64,000 nucleotides of DNA, from positions 14,500 through 78,499 of the forward strand of contig DATLRV010000006.1 of the NCBI GenBank assembly GCA_035534455.1. Direction: 5' to 3'. Of the stretch, positions 43,513 through 52,537 are shown piece after piece (position 1 is the first letter of the stretch; each line of letters begins with the position of its first letter). The position numbers and the translations under genes are program-made. Source of the DNA: JAJYVT01 sp035534455 (GTDB lineage Bacteria > Actinomycetota > Acidimicrobiia > Acidimicrobiales > RAAP-2). The notes beneath the pieces are model-generated. The model was not told where the DNA came from. It saw only the letters and a list, made by a program, of their open reading frames with translations, and did not search any database.

Positions 43513-44463
43513 TCAGCGCGGCGAGGCTGCGGTGGCCTCTTCCGGCGAGCGCTTCGGTCGCCGGAGGATCTTGCGGCCGAGCCACGCGACGGGGTCGTAG
43601 GACGCGTCGACGGCGCGCTCTTTCAAGGGGATGATGGCGTTGTCGGTGATCTTGATGTGCTCCGGGCAGACCTCGGTGCAGCACTTGGTGATGTTGCACA
43701 GGCCGAGGCCCATGCGCTGGCGCACCAGCTCGCGGCGATCGTTCGTGTCGAGCGGGTGCATCTCGAGCTCGGCGAAGCGGATGAAGAACCGCGGTCCGGC
43801 GTAGTGCTCCTTGTTCTCCTCGTGGTCCCGGATGACGTGGCAGACGTCCTGGCAGAGGAAGCACTCGATGCACTTGCGGAATTCCTGCCCCCGCTCGACG
43901 TCGACCTGCTGCATGCGGTACCCCTCGGGCGGCGCCGGTGGGGGGGCGAACGCCGGGACGCGCTTGGCGACCTCGTAGTTGAAGCTCACGTCGGTGACGA
44001 GGTCCCGGAGGACCGGGAAGGCCCGCATCGGGGTCACCGTGATGGGACCTTCGGGAAGCTCGTCCACCCGCGTCATGCACATGAGCCGGGGCTTGCCGTT
44101 GATCTCCGAAGAGCAGGACCCGCACTTGCCCGCCTTGCAGTTCCACCTGCACGCGAGGTCCGGCGCGAGCGTGGCCTGGATCCGGTGGACGACGTCGAGC
44201 ACCACCTCGCCCTCGTTCGCGGGCAGCGTGTAGTCGACGAGGTCGCCGCCGCCCGCGTCGCCGCGCCAGACGCGCAACGTGACGGTCTCCTCGTACTCGT
44301 CGGCGGCCACAGGGTCGAACGTGTGTCCGAGTTCGCCGGTGGACGGCAGCGGTTGGTCGAAGGTGACCTGCGGGGCGTCGGGGACCTGCGGGGCTTCGGT
44401 GACTTGCGGGGTTTCGGTGACCTGCGGGGCGTCGGGTGTCGAGGCCGGCATCGCGTCCGTCAT
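43513..44463 (-). CDS. sdhB: Succinate dehydrogenase iron-sulfur subunit
   Basis: It relays electrons from FAD to the quinone site. The [2Fe-2S] ligands lie in CRWNCKAGKCGSC with a fourth Cys in RLMC. The [4Fe-4S] and [3Fe-4S] ligands lie in CIECFLCQDVC and CNITKCCTEVCP. The 316-residue protein is long because of a low-complexity N-terminal region with four copies of a PQVTEA-like hexapeptide (residues about 13-36). ATG 44463 overlaps the sdhA stop by one base. The arrangement resembles mycobacterial Sdh1. Confidence 0.94.
   Translation of the reverse strand: MTDAMPASTPDAPQVTETPQVTEAPQVPDAPQVTFDQPLPSTGELGHTFDPVAADEYEETVTLRVWRGDAGGGDLVDYTLPANEGEVVLDVVHRIQATLAPDLACRWNCKAGKCGSCSSEINGKPRLMCMTRVDELPEGPITVTPMRAFPVLRDLVTDVSFNYEVAKRVPAFAPPPAPPEGYRMQQVDVERGQEFRKCIECFLCQDVCHVIRDHEENKEHYAGPRFFIRFAELEMHPLDTNDRRELVRQRMGLGLCNITKCCTEVCPEHIKITDNAIIPLKERAVDASYDPVAWLGRKILRRPKRSPEEATAASPR
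44364..44435 (-). repeat. Four tandem 18-bp repeats encoding the SdhB N-terminal tail
   Basis: Four 18-bp units, each coding PQVTEA, PQVTET, PQVPDA or a close form, lie end to end inside sdhB. The units differ by one to three bases, so the array is older or under weaker selection than the perfect repeat in rplE. Confidence 0.9.
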
Positions 44464-46277
44464 CAGTGTCCTTCCTCGAGGAGGGTTCGGAGCTCCGGCG
44501 GCATCTCGGGCAGCGGCTCGGGACCGATGTCGATGGGCGCCGCGTAGCCCCGCTCGCCCGTCTGGCGCTGGACGAAGTTCACCTTGCCGAGCTCGGGGTC
44601 GGCGCTGGGGAAGTCGTCGCGGGTGTGCGCCCCCCGGCTCTCCTTGCGGGCGAGCGCACCCTGGGTGATGGCCGTCGAGACCGTGAGCAGCGACGGAAGG
44701 TCGGTCGCCAGGTTCCATCCGGGGTTGTACGCGCGCCCTCCGCTCACCGAGAGCTTCGCGGTGCGCTCCCGGAGCTCGGCGAGCTTCACCACTGCCTCCT
44801 CGAGCTCCGGCCCGGTGCGGATGATCCCGACGAGCGACTGCATCGTCTGCTGGAGCTCCTGGTGCACCTCGTAGGGGCTTTCACCACCGTCGCGCTCGAA
44901 CGGGGCGGTGGCGTCGGCGACCACGGCCGCAACCTGGCCGCCGTCCACCGAGGGGACCCCGGTCCTCGCCTCGGCGAAGTCGGCGGCACCGGTTCCGGCG
45001 CGCCGGCCGAAGACGAGGAGGTCCGACAGGGAGTTGCCGCCGAGGCGGTTGGCGCCGTGCATCCCACCGGCCACCTCGCCGGCGGCGAAGAGCCCGGGGA
45101 CGGTCGCCGCCTGGGTCTCGGGGTCCACGCGCACCCCGCCCATCATGTAGTGGCAGGTCGGGCCCACCTCCATCGGCTCGACCGTGATGTCGACCCCGGC
45201 GAGCTCGAGGAATTGGTGGTACATCGACGGGAGGCGGCGGCGGATGAACTCCGCGGAGCGGCGGGTCGCGATGTCGAGATAGACGCCGCCGTGGGGGCTG
45301 CCGCGGCCCGCCTTCACCTCGGTGTTGATCGCTCGCGCGACCTCGTCGCGCGGGAGGAGGTCGGGCGTGCGGCGGTGGTGGAGGTGGTCCTCGTACCACC
45401 CATCCGCCTCCTCCTCCGTCTCGGCGGTCTCCGCCTTGAACATCTCGGGGATGTAGTCGAACATGAAGCGGCGGTCTTCACTGTTCTTGAGGGCTCCCCC
45501 GTCGCCCCGCACGCCCTCGGTGACGAGCAGTCCCCGGACCGAGAGCGGCCACACCATGCCGGTCGGGTGGAACTGCACGCACTCCATCTCCATCACGTCG
45601 GCACCCGCCCAGATCGCCATCGCGTGCCCGTCGCCCGTCGATTCCCAGGAGTTGGAGGTGTACGTGTAGCAGCGCCCGATCGAGCCGGTCGCGAGTACCA
45701 CCGACTTGGCCTCGAAGACCACGATCTCCCCCGAGGGGCGCCAGTAGCCGACCGCACCCGAGACGACTCCCGAGGCGTCTTGGAGAAGGCGAAGGATCTT
45801 GCACTCCATGAAGACGTCGATGTCCATGCTCACGGCCTTCTGCTGGAGCGTCCGGATGAGCTCCAGTCCGGTGCGGTCGCCGACGTGCGCGAGGCGCGCG
45901 TAGCGGTGGCCGCCGAAGTCGCGCTGGGTGATCCTGCCGTCGGGGGTGCGGTCGAACAGCGCCCCCCACGCCTCGAGCTCGAAGACCCGGTCGGGCGCCT
46001 CCTGCGCGTGGAGCTGCGCCATGCGCCAGTGGTTCAGGTACTTCCCACCGCGCATGGTGTCGCGGAAGTGCACCTGCCAGTTGTCCTCGGGGTAGACGTT
46101 GCCCATCGCGGCGGCGACGCCGCCCTCGGCCATTACGGTGTGCGCCTTGCCGAGGAGCGACTTGCAGACGAGGGCGGTCGACAGCCCTCGCTCCTTCGCC
46201 TCGACGGCGGCGCGCAGTCCTGCGCCACCTGCGCCGATGACGATCACGTCGTAGCGGTGGGTCTCGTAGTCGGTCAT
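44463..46277 (-). CDS. sdhA: Succinate dehydrogenase flavoprotein subunit
   Basis: The 604-residue FAD subunit oxidises succinate. It has the dinucleotide motif VIVIGAGGAGLRAAVEA, the covalent-FAD histidine in LLGKAHTVMAEGGVAA, GSIGRCY and HMGGVRVD-type text (HYMMGGVRVDPET), and GANRLGGNSLSDLLVFGRRAG. It starts 16 bases after the membrane-subunit gene. Its closest arrangement is the Sdh1-type enzyme. Confidence 0.96.
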   Translation of the reverse strand: MTDYETHRYDVIVIGAGGAGLRAAVEAKERGLSTALVCKSLLGKAHTVMAEGGVAAAMGNVYPEDNWQVHFRDTMRGGKYLNHWRMAQLHAQEAPDRVFELEAWGALFDRTPDGRITQRDFGGHRYARLAHVGDRTGLELIRTLQQKAVSMDIDVFMECKILRLLQDASGVVSGAVGYWRPSGEIVVFEAKSVVLATGSIGRCYTYTSNSWESTGDGHAMAIWAGADVMEMECVQFHPTGMVWPLSVRGLLVTEGVRGDGGALKNSEDRRFMFDYIPEMFKAETAETEEEADGWYEDHLHHRRTPDLLPRDEVARAINTEVKAGRGSPHGGVYLDIATRRSAEFIRRRLPSMYHQFLELAGVDITVEPMEVGPTCHYMMGGVRVDPETQAATVPGLFAAGEVAGGMHGANRLGGNSLSDLLVFGRRAGTGAADFAEARTGVPSVDGGQVAAVVADATAPFERDGGESPYEVHQELQQTMQSLVGIIRTGPELEEAVVKLAELRERTAKLSVSGGRAYNPGWNLATDLPSLLTVSTAITQGALARKESRGAHTRDDFPSADPELGKVNFVQRQTGERGYAAPIDIGPEPLPEMPPELRTLLEEGH

Positions 46278-46293
46278 CGCTCGCCCCGGTCCC

Positions 46294-47121
46294 TCAGAAC
46301 AGCTTCGGATCGCTGATCGCGCCGCTCGCCACCAACCGGACGTACAGGTCGGCGAAGCCCACGAAGATGAGGCTCGCCCAGGCGAACTGCATGTGCGCCG
46401 CGTTCAGGGGGGTGAGGAGCTTCCAGAGCCGGTGCCGGATGGGATGCGTGGAGAATGCCCGCAGGTGCCCGCCGCAGAGATGGCGGGCTGCGTGGCACGA
46501 GATGCTGTACATCCACAGCAGGACGGCGTTCACGCAGAGCACGAGCGTCCCGACGCTGAACCCGATCCCCCCCGCACCCGGCATCCGGAAGGCCATGACG
46601 GCGTCGATCGTGAGGATCACGTTGAAGACGAGGCCGATCAGGAAGAAGTACCGGTGCACGTTCTGCAGGACAAGCGGGAATCGCGACTCGCCGGTGTAAC
46701 GGCGGTGCCCGTCGGCCACCGCGCAGTTCGGCGGCGACTGCCAGAAGCCGCGGTAGTAGGCCCGCCGGTAGTAGTAGCAGGTGAGGCGGAAGCCGAGCGG
46801 GCCCCCTATCACGATCAGGGCCGGCGTGATGTGCCACCAGTACGCCATGACGGCGGTGCCGCTCGACCCGGGGACGCAGCTCCCGGCGATGCACGGCGAG
46901 TAGAAGGGCGAGATCAGGTCCCGGTGCATCGCGACGCCGACGTAGTAGTCCTTGTTCACGAAGATCGCCCAGGTCGAGTAGACGACGAAGGCCGTCAGGA
47001 TCGAGACCGTGACGAGGGGCTGGACCCACCAGCGGTCCTGGCGGAGCGTCGGGACGTCGGGGCCGCCCCTCGCGCTCCCGATGACCACGGGGGTCACCGT
47101 CGAGTTGTCGATCGTCGTCAC
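46294..47121 (-). CDS. sdhC: Succinate dehydrogenase membrane anchor (single cytochrome b-type subunit)
   Basis: The 275-residue protein has about five hydrophobic helices and many histidines suitable as haem ligands (AYWWHITPAL, NVHRYFFLIGL, SISCHAARHLCGGH, AHMQFAWASL). It resembles the single anchor of the mycobacterial Sdh1 locus, not the separate small SdhC and SdhD. GGAGGAG lies six bases before the ATG. It heads the operon sdhC-sdhA-sdhB-SCP2. Confidence 0.85.
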   Translation of the reverse strand: MTTIDNSTVTPVVIGSARGGPDVPTLRQDRWWVQPLVTVSILTAFVVYSTWAIFVNKDYYVGVAMHRDLISPFYSPCIAGSCVPGSSGTAVMAYWWHITPALIVIGGPLGFRLTCYYYRRAYYRGFWQSPPNCAVADGHRRYTGESRFPLVLQNVHRYFFLIGLVFNVILTIDAVMAFRMPGAGGIGFSVGTLVLCVNAVLLWMYSISCHAARHLCGGHLRAFSTHPIRHRLWKLLTPLNAAHMQFAWASLIFVGFADLYVRLVASGAISDPKLF

Positions 47122-47282
47122 GCGTCTCCTCCCAGAATGCCGCAGCTGTGCACACTATTGGGCCGGCTTCCCGTGCGACAGCCGAGCCGTCCCATCGTCG
47201 CGCAGTCGGCGAGGACCGTCGTCGCCACCCTCACCGGCCGCCGCGAAGGGGGAAGGGGGTCGGGACACCTAGGCTCGGTCGG

Positions 47283-48782
47283 GTGCCCGCTGACACACCG
47301 ACCCCACCCGGCCACTCGACCCCAGACGGCCACTCGACCCCAGACGGCCACTCCGGTCTGTCCGACCACCGGTCGCCGGCCGGCCTCCCCCGTACGATCG
47401 GCGAGCTGAAGGAGTCCGGCTGGCGTTCGGTCCCGGTCGCCGACGAGCTTCGGCGCAACGCCTCCCGGCGCATCGCCGAGGGCCGCCCGGTCGTCGAGGG
47501 GGTCCTCGGTTTCGACGAGACCGTCGTTCCCCAGCTCGAGAACGCGCTGCTCGCCGGCCACGACATGATCCTCCTCGGCGAGCGGGGCCAGGCGAAGACC
47601 CGGGTCATCCGCGCGCTCGCCACACTGCTCGACGAGTGGCTGCCCGTCGTCGCGGGGTCCGAGATCAACGACGACCCCTACCATCCCACGTCACGCTTCG
47701 CCCGGCTGCGCGTCGCGGACGAGGGGGACGCGACGCCCGTGGCGTGGGTGCACCGCTCCGACCGCTACGGCGAGAAGCTCGCCACGCCCGACACCTCGAT
47801 CGCGGACCTGATCGGCGAGGTGGACCCGATCAAGGTGGCCGAGGGCCGATACCTGTCCGACGAGCTGACCCTCCACTACGGGCTCGTGCCCCGGGTCAAC
47901 CGCGGGATCTTCGCCATCAACGAGCTACCCGATCTCGCCGAGCGCATCCAGGTGGGACTCTTGAACGTGCTCGAGGAGCGCGACGTCCAGATCCGCGGGC
48001 ACCGCGTGCGCCTCCCCCTCGACGTCGTCCTCGCCGCGACCGCGAACCCCGAGGACTACACGAACCGGGGACGCATCATCACCCCGTTGAAGGACCGATT
48101 CGGCGCACAGATCCGCACGCACTACCCGCGGGACGCGGCCACCGAGGTCGCGGTCGTGCGGGCAGAGGCGCACGTGCCCGCCGAGGGGGTCCCCGTCGTC
48201 GTGCCGGAGTACCTCGAAGAGGTCGTGGCCGAGATCAGCCAGCTCGCTCGCCGGAGCCCCCATCTCAACCAGCGGAGCGGTGTGTCGGTGCGCCTCAGCA
48301 TCGCCAACTACGAGACCCTCGTGGCGAACGCGCGCCGACGAGCCCTTCGCACCGGCGAGCCCGAGGCGGTGCCACGGGTGAGCGACCTGGCGTCGCTGGT
48401 CAGCTCGACGCAGGGAAAGGTGGAGGTCGAGGCCCTCGAAGAAGGGCGAGAAGAAGAGGTGATCGCCCAGCTGGTGGCGGCGGCCGTCCTCGCCGTCTTC
48501 CGTCGCCGGGTGGTGCTCTCCGACCCCGCCGGAGTGGTCGCCGACTTCGACGCCGGAAAGGTCGTGCACACCGGGGACGACCTGCCCTCCCCGGACTATC
48601 TGTCGGCCCTCCGGGACGTCCCCGGGCTGGAGGGGCCGGCCCGCGGCCTCGCCGGGGGCCACGGGGAGTCACCGGCGGCGCTGGCGGCGGCGGTCGAGTT
48701 CGTGCTCGAGGGCCTCCACCTCACCAAGCGCCTGAACAAGGAAGCCTCCGGCAGCCGGGCGCTCTACCGCAGCCGGCGATGA
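47283..48782 (+). CDS. MoxR/magnesium-chelatase-like AAA+ ATPase
   Basis: The protein has the AAA+ core: P-loop LLGERGQAKTR near residue 107, sensor text ATANPEDYTNRGRIITPLKDRFG, and RIQVGLLNVLEERDVQIRG. The P-loop has Ala where GxxxxGKT would have the second Gly. Residues about 10-22 repeat GHSTPD. It forms a pair with the VWA protein that follows; such ATPase-VWA pairs act as chaperone-like cofactor or complex-insertion machines, target unknown. GTG 47283 is preceded by TAGGCT seven bases upstream. Length is 499 residues. Confidence 0.85.
   Translation: MPADTPTPPGHSTPDGHSTPDGHSGLSDHRSPAGLPRTIGELKESGWRSVPVADELRRNASRRIAEGRPVVEGVLGFDETVVPQLENALLAGHDMILLGERGQAKTRVIRALATLLDEWLPVVAGSEINDDPYHPTSRFARLRVADEGDATPVAWVHRSDRYGEKLATPDTSIADLIGEVDPIKVAEGRYLSDELTLHYGLVPRVNRGIFAINELPDLAERIQVGLLNVLEERDVQIRGHRVRLPLDVVLAATANPEDYTNRGRIITPLKDRFGAQIRTHYPRDAATEVAVVRAEAHVPAEGVPVVVPEYLEEVVAEISQLARRSPHLNQRSGVSVRLSIANYETLVANARRRALRTGEPEAVPRVSDLASLVSSTQGKVEVEALEEGREEEVIAQLVAAAVLAVFRRRVVLSDPAGVVADFDAGKVVHTGDDLPSPDYLSALRDVPGLEGPARGLAGGHGESPAALAAAVEFVLEGLHLTKRLNKEASGSRALYRSRR
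47309..47353 (+). repeat. 18-bp tandem repeat at the start of the AAA+ ATPase gene
   Basis: The unit cggccactcgaccccaga occurs twice perfectly (47309-47326 and 47327-47344), and half of a third copy follows. It encodes the GHSTPD peptide repeat in frame. Confidence 0.92.
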
Positions 48783-48792
48783 GCAGCCGGCG

Positions 48793-50796
48793 ATGAGCGT
48801 CCGCTACGACTACTCCGCGTGGGACGGGTCCCAGGAGGGGTCCGGCATCGACGCCGACGCGCTGCTGGGGGAGCTGACCGACGAGCTCCTCGCCGGGGGC
48901 GATCTCGACGCGGCGCTGCGGCGGCTGCTCCGCAGCGGGATGCAGACCGCCGACGGGGACCGGGTGATGGGCATGCGCGAGATGCTCGATCGGCTCCGCC
49001 GGCGGCGCGCCGAGCTCCTCAGCCAGGGCGACCCCGATGGGAGGCTCGCCCACCTCTCGGGCGAGCTCGACGGGATCGTCGCCGACGAGCGCGCCGCCGT
49101 CGACGCCCTGGAGGACGAGGCCCGCGCGTCGGGCGACGCGCGGCGGGCGGCGGTCACCTCCGAGGTCGCCGCGGAGCGCCGCATCGCACTCGACCTCCTT
49201 CCGGGCGACGTCGCGGGGCGCGTGCGGGAGCTCCAGCAGTACGAGTTCGTCTCGCCCGAGGCGCGCGAGCGCTTCAACGAGTTGCTCGAGGAGCTCCGAC
49301 AGGAAGTCGCCGACACGTACTTCCGGGGGATGTCGGACGCGATGCGCGGCGCGGACCCCGAGGAGCTCGCCCGCATGCGGGAGGCCTTCGACCGGCTGAA
49401 CCGCATGATCGAGCAGCGGGAGCGGGGCGAGGAGCTCGACCCGGGCTTCGACGCCTTCATGGAGGAGTTCGGCGACCTCTTTCCCGGCGCGACCACGCTC
49501 GACGAGCTCCTGGAGCAGCTCGCGCAACGCATGGCCGCCGCAGACGCCATGTGGCGCTCGATGTCGGGTGCGCAGCGCGACGAGCTGCGCGCGCTCGCAG
49601 ACTCGCTGCTCGAGGACATGGACCTTCGCTGGCAGGTGGAGCGGCTGGCGCACAATCTGCGGCAAGCCGTTCCCGGAGCCGGCTGGGGGGACAAGCACCG
49701 CTTCTCGGGCGACGCGCCGCTGGCGCTGGGGGAGGCGACCGACCTCGCCGCGCAGGTCGCCTCCATCGAGCGTGCCGAGGGGGTGCTGCGCGCCGCGAGC
49801 TCGCCGGCGAGCCTCGGCGAGATCGACCTCGACGAGATCGGCAGGCTCGTGGGCGAGGACGTGGCGAGGTCCATGGACCGTCTGGCGCGGTTCGCGAAGG
49901 AGCTCGAGGACGCCGGGTACATCGAGCACCGCGGGGGCCACACCGAGTTGACGCCCAAAGGCGTGCGGCGGCTCGGGCAGCGCGTGCTCTCCGACCTGTT
50001 CGCACAGCTGCGCCGAGACCGCGTCGGGGACCACCAGTCCACGTGGTCGGGCGCGGGTCACGATCGGGAGGAGACCTCCCGACCCTACGAGCACGGCGAT
50101 CCCTTCACGCTCGACCTCGGCCGCACGGTGCACAACGCGGTGCGGCGTGCCGGCTCGGGAGTGCCCGTGCGGCTCGACGCGTCGGACTTCGAGATCGTCG
50201 AGACCGAGGCCCTCGCCCGCTCGGCGACGGTGGTGGCGGTCGACCTCTCGATGTCCATGCCGATGCGCGACAACTTCGTGCCCGCGAAGAAGATGGCGAT
50301 GGCGCTGCACGCGCTCATCTCGACGCGGTTCCCCCGTGACTACCTCGGCATCGTGGGGTTCTCCGCGGTGGCGCGGGAGATCGCGCCCGAAGAGCTCCCC
50401 ACGGCCATGTGGGACTACGTCTACGGCACGAACCTCCAGCACGCCCTCCTCGTGTCGCGCACGATGCTCGCCCGACAGCACGGCACGAAGCAGATCATCG
50501 TCGTCACCGACGGCGAGCCGACCGCGCACGTCGAGCCCGACGGCGAGGTGCAGTTCAACTACCCCCCGGTGCCAGAGACCCTCCGGCGCACGATGGCGGA
50601 GGTGGTCCGCTGCACCAGGATGGGGATCACGATCAACGTCTTCGCGCTCGACATCGACCGGACGCAGTTCCCCTTCGTCGAGCAGATCGCCCGTGTGAAC
50701 GGTGGCCGCACGTTCTCGACCACCCCCGAAGCGCTCGGGAGCTACGTGCTCGTCGACTTCCTGAGGCACCGCCGCACGTTCCGGCACGCAAGCTGA
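48793..50796 (+). CDS. VWA-domain protein, partner of the MoxR-like ATPase
   Basis: The 667-residue product has a long helical N-terminal part rich in Arg, Glu and Leu, including VRELQQYEFVSPEARERFNELLEELRQ cut here for length. The C-terminal von Willebrand A domain (from about residue 465) has the MIDAS motif DLSMSMPM and the downstream IIVVTDGEPTAH. The motif can bind a divalent cation and a partner protein. No signal peptide is seen, so it should be cytoplasmic. It starts ten bases after the ATPase gene, in the pair order also known from mycobacteria. Confidence 0.86.
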   Translation: MSVRYDYSAWDGSQEGSGIDADALLGELTDELLAGGDLDAALRRLLRSGMQTADGDRVMGMREMLDRLRRRRAELLSQGDPDGRLAHLSGELDGIVADERAAVDALEDEARASGDARRAAVTSEVAAERRIALDLLPGDVAGRVRELQQYEFVSPEARERFNELLEELRQEVADTYFRGMSDAMRGADPEELARMREAFDRLNRMIEQRERGEELDPGFDAFMEEFGDLFPGATTLDELLEQLAQRMAAADAMWRSMSGAQRDELRALADSLLEDMDLRWQVERLAHNLRQAVPGAGWGDKHRFSGDAPLALGEATDLAAQVASIERAEGVLRAASSPASLGEIDLDEIGRLVGEDVARSMDRLARFAKELEDAGYIEHRGGHTELTPKGVRRLGQRVLSDLFAQLRRDRVGDHQSTWSGAGHDREETSRPYEHGDPFTLDLGRTVHNAVRRAGSGVPVRLDASDFEIVETEALARSATVVAVDLSMSMPMRDNFVPAKKMAMALHALISTRFPRDYLGIVGFSAVAREIAPEELPTAMWDYVYGTNLQHALLVSRTMLARQHGTKQIIVVTDGEPTAHVEPDGEVQFNYPPVPETLRRTMAEVVRCTRMGITINVFALDIDRTQFPFVEQIARVNGGRTFSTTPEALGSYVLVDFLRHRRTFRHAS

Positions 50797-50979
50797 CCGG
50801 GTGCCGGATATCCCCAACAAACACCCCGCAAATCCCCAAGTTATGACATAGCGCATGGCGCGCCCCCGTCGCTAACGTTCCCGCGGTCGCAGTCGGCGAC
50901 AGCGGGGGGGCGTGCAGGAGGGGTCGGCATCTCGGGGAGCCCGAACGGCGCCCTTGCATTCCCCCGATCGGTATGACAT

Positions 50980-50995
50980 CGTTGTAATTACAACG
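50980..50995. promoter_or_regulatory. Perfect 16-bp AT-centred palindrome upstream of whiB
   Basis: CGTTGTAATTACAACG is fully self-complementary. It lies 31 bases before the whiB start in an otherwise GC-rich sequence, so it is a good candidate operator. A TATGACAT sequence directly before it (50972-50979) also occurs at 50842-50849. Confidence 0.6.
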
Positions 50996-51026
50996 GTGCC
51001 ACGAAGTGGCGAGGGGAGGCGAGCCA

Positions 51027-51308
51027 GTGGACCTCGTGACGTTGCTCTACGGTCGCCAGGAACGCAGCTGGCAGGCACAAGCCAACTGCATGGGGGTGGA
51101 CCCGGACCTGTTCTTCCCCGAACGGGGCGCGTCCACCAGGGAGGCCAAGGAGGTGTGCCGGGGCTGCGTCGTGCGGGAGGACTGCCTCGAGTACGCGCTG
51201 GCCAACGGCGAGAAGTTCGGCATCTGGGGCGGCATGAGCGAGCGCGAGCGTCGGCGGGTGCGGAGGGCGCGGGCGATGGCTCGCAGGTCCGAGGTCGCGG
51301 TCGGCTGA
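51027..51308 (+). CDS. WhiB-family Fe-S transcription regulator (WhiB2/WhmD-like)
   Basis: The 93-residue product has the four [4Fe-4S] ligands C21, C44, C47 and C53 and the GIWGG turn at residues 67-71, followed by a basic helix (SERERRRVRRARAMARR). The stretch DPDLFFPERGASTREAKEVCRGC resembles the WhiB2/WhmD group, which controls septation. GTG 51027 has GGGGAGG seven bases upstream; a GTG at 51006 precedes that site and is less likely. Confidence 0.93.
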   Translation: MDLVTLLYGRQERSWQAQANCMGVDPDLFFPERGASTREAKEVCRGCVVREDCLEYALANGEKFGIWGGMSERERRRVRRARAMARRSEVAVG

Positions 51309-51309
51309 G

Positions 51310-52206
51310 TCAGCGAGTCGGCGGCGGGGGGCGGCCGAGTCGGGACTCGATGGCGCGGTCCGGCGAGAGGTCGAGCTCCTCCCAGCGGGCCGGGTCGACG
51401 GCGTCCAGGAGGGCGGCCGGGACCAATCCCACCAGCTCGGCGCGGCGGATCCTCGCGCCGCACGCGCCGAGGGCGTCCGGGCGGAGCAACGCCGCAGTCC
51501 GGTCGTAGACGTCGGCGGGCCCCACGGCCAGGGGGTCGAGGAGGTTGCAGGAGACCTGGACGCCTGGGCCAAGGGCGAGTCCGAGTGCACGCAGCGAGGG
51601 ACCACGCAGCGCGGCGGCGACGGCCCGGGCGACGGCGACGTCTGCGCCCTCCAGCCAGAGGTTGTACGCGACGAGCAACGGGCGTGCGCCGACCGCGACG
51701 GCGCCCGCCGTCGGGTGTGCGGCGACCGGCCCGCAGTCGGGTGCGAGCGTCACGAAGGCGCCCCGGCGCACCTCGGGCAGCGACCGGGCGCCGCCCCCCG
51801 CCAACGGACCGTAGAGGAAGCAGGGAAGGCCGAGCGTCGCCGCCGCCCAGGAAGCGAAAGCGTCCCGGGCGGCCACCGCGGGTCCGAGGTCTGCTGCTGC
51901 TGCTGCCGGCGCAGTGAGCGGGCCGGGGTCGGCGAGCGGCACGAACGGGACGACGTCGAGCACCCCGAACCTTGGGTGCGCACCCTCGTGGCGCGAGAGG
52001 TCGAGCGCCTCGACGGCGGCTCCGGCGAGGGACCGTGCGGCGGCCTCGACGGCGCGGCCGGGGCCAGCCAGCGTGAAGACCGATCGATGATGGTCGGGAT
52101 CGACGTGCAGGTCGCGCAGGACGTCGCCGCAGGCCTCGGCCAACACCCCGAGCACGCGCCGGTCCCGCCCTTCACTGACGTTTGCGACGCATTCGAGCTG
52201 CGTCAG
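51310..52206 (-). CDS. Glutamate formiminotransferase-like protein, apparent CTG start
   Basis: The fold is that of the formiminotransferase half of FTCD, which moves a formimino group from glutamate to THF. It has LECVANVSEGRD at the N-terminus, DHHRSVFTLAG, GAHPRFGVLDVVPFVPL and LVAYNLWLEG. The lyase half is absent. From CTG 52206 the product is 298 residues. The first ATG/GTG/TTG is GTG 52155, which would remove the NVSEGRD segment that the family requires. It ends two bases from the whiB stop on the other strand. Confidence 0.78.
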   Translation of the reverse strand: MTQLECVANVSEGRDRRVLGVLAEACGDVLRDLHVDPDHHRSVFTLAGPGRAVEAAARSLAGAAVEALDLSRHEGAHPRFGVLDVVPFVPLADPGPLTAPAAAAADLGPAVAARDAFASWAAATLGLPCFLYGPLAGGGARSLPEVRRGAFVTLAPDCGPVAAHPTAGAVAVGARPLLVAYNLWLEGADVAVARAVAAALRGPSLRALGLALGPGVQVSCNLLDPLAVGPADVYDRTAALLRPDALGACGARIRRAELVGLVPAALLDAVDPARWEELDLSPDRAIESRLGRPPPPTR

Positions 52207-52244
52207 GACTGCGCACCTCGAGATGCCGGCGGCGTTCCCCGAGC

Positions 52245-52499
52245 TCAGGACCGAAGGGCCGCGGTGGCGGCCACGGGGACCCGCCGGCGCCGGAGGATGC
52301 GGCGCCGCTCACGCTCCGAGCAGCCACCCCAGACCCCGTGGTCGATGCGGTTCGCCAGGGCGTACTCGAGGCATGGCTCCGCGACAGGGCATTCCTCGCA
52401 GATCTTCTGCGCCGCCTGCACCCCGAGGCCGTCGCTCGGGAAAAAGACCGCAGGAGGGATCTCGCGGCACTTTCCTCGTGCCATCCAGTCCGTGTTCAT
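52245..52499 (-). CDS. Second WhiB-family Fe-S transcription regulator
   Basis: The 84-residue product carries ligands C11, C34, C37 and C43, the GVWGG turn and a very basic end (SERERRRILRRRR). It differs from the neighbouring WhiB in its first half (REIPPAVFFPSDGLG) and is not a recent duplicate. AAGGGG lies six bases before the ATG. The two regulators are transcribed towards each other with the formiminotransferase-like gene between. Confidence 0.92.
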   Translation of the reverse strand: MNTDWMARGKCREIPPAVFFPSDGLGVQAAQKICEECPVAEPCLEYALANRIDHGVWGGCSERERRRILRRRRVPVAATAALRS

Positions 52500-52537
52500 G
52501 GGTTCGCCCCTTTGTCGAGGGTCAAGACTAGCCGCGG

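Noticed and set aside
48771..48799. Short direct repeat around the ATPase-VWA gene junction
   Set aside because: The sequence agccggcgatgagc occurs twice, but it is only 14 bp and explained by the repeated stop/start context; no functional sign.
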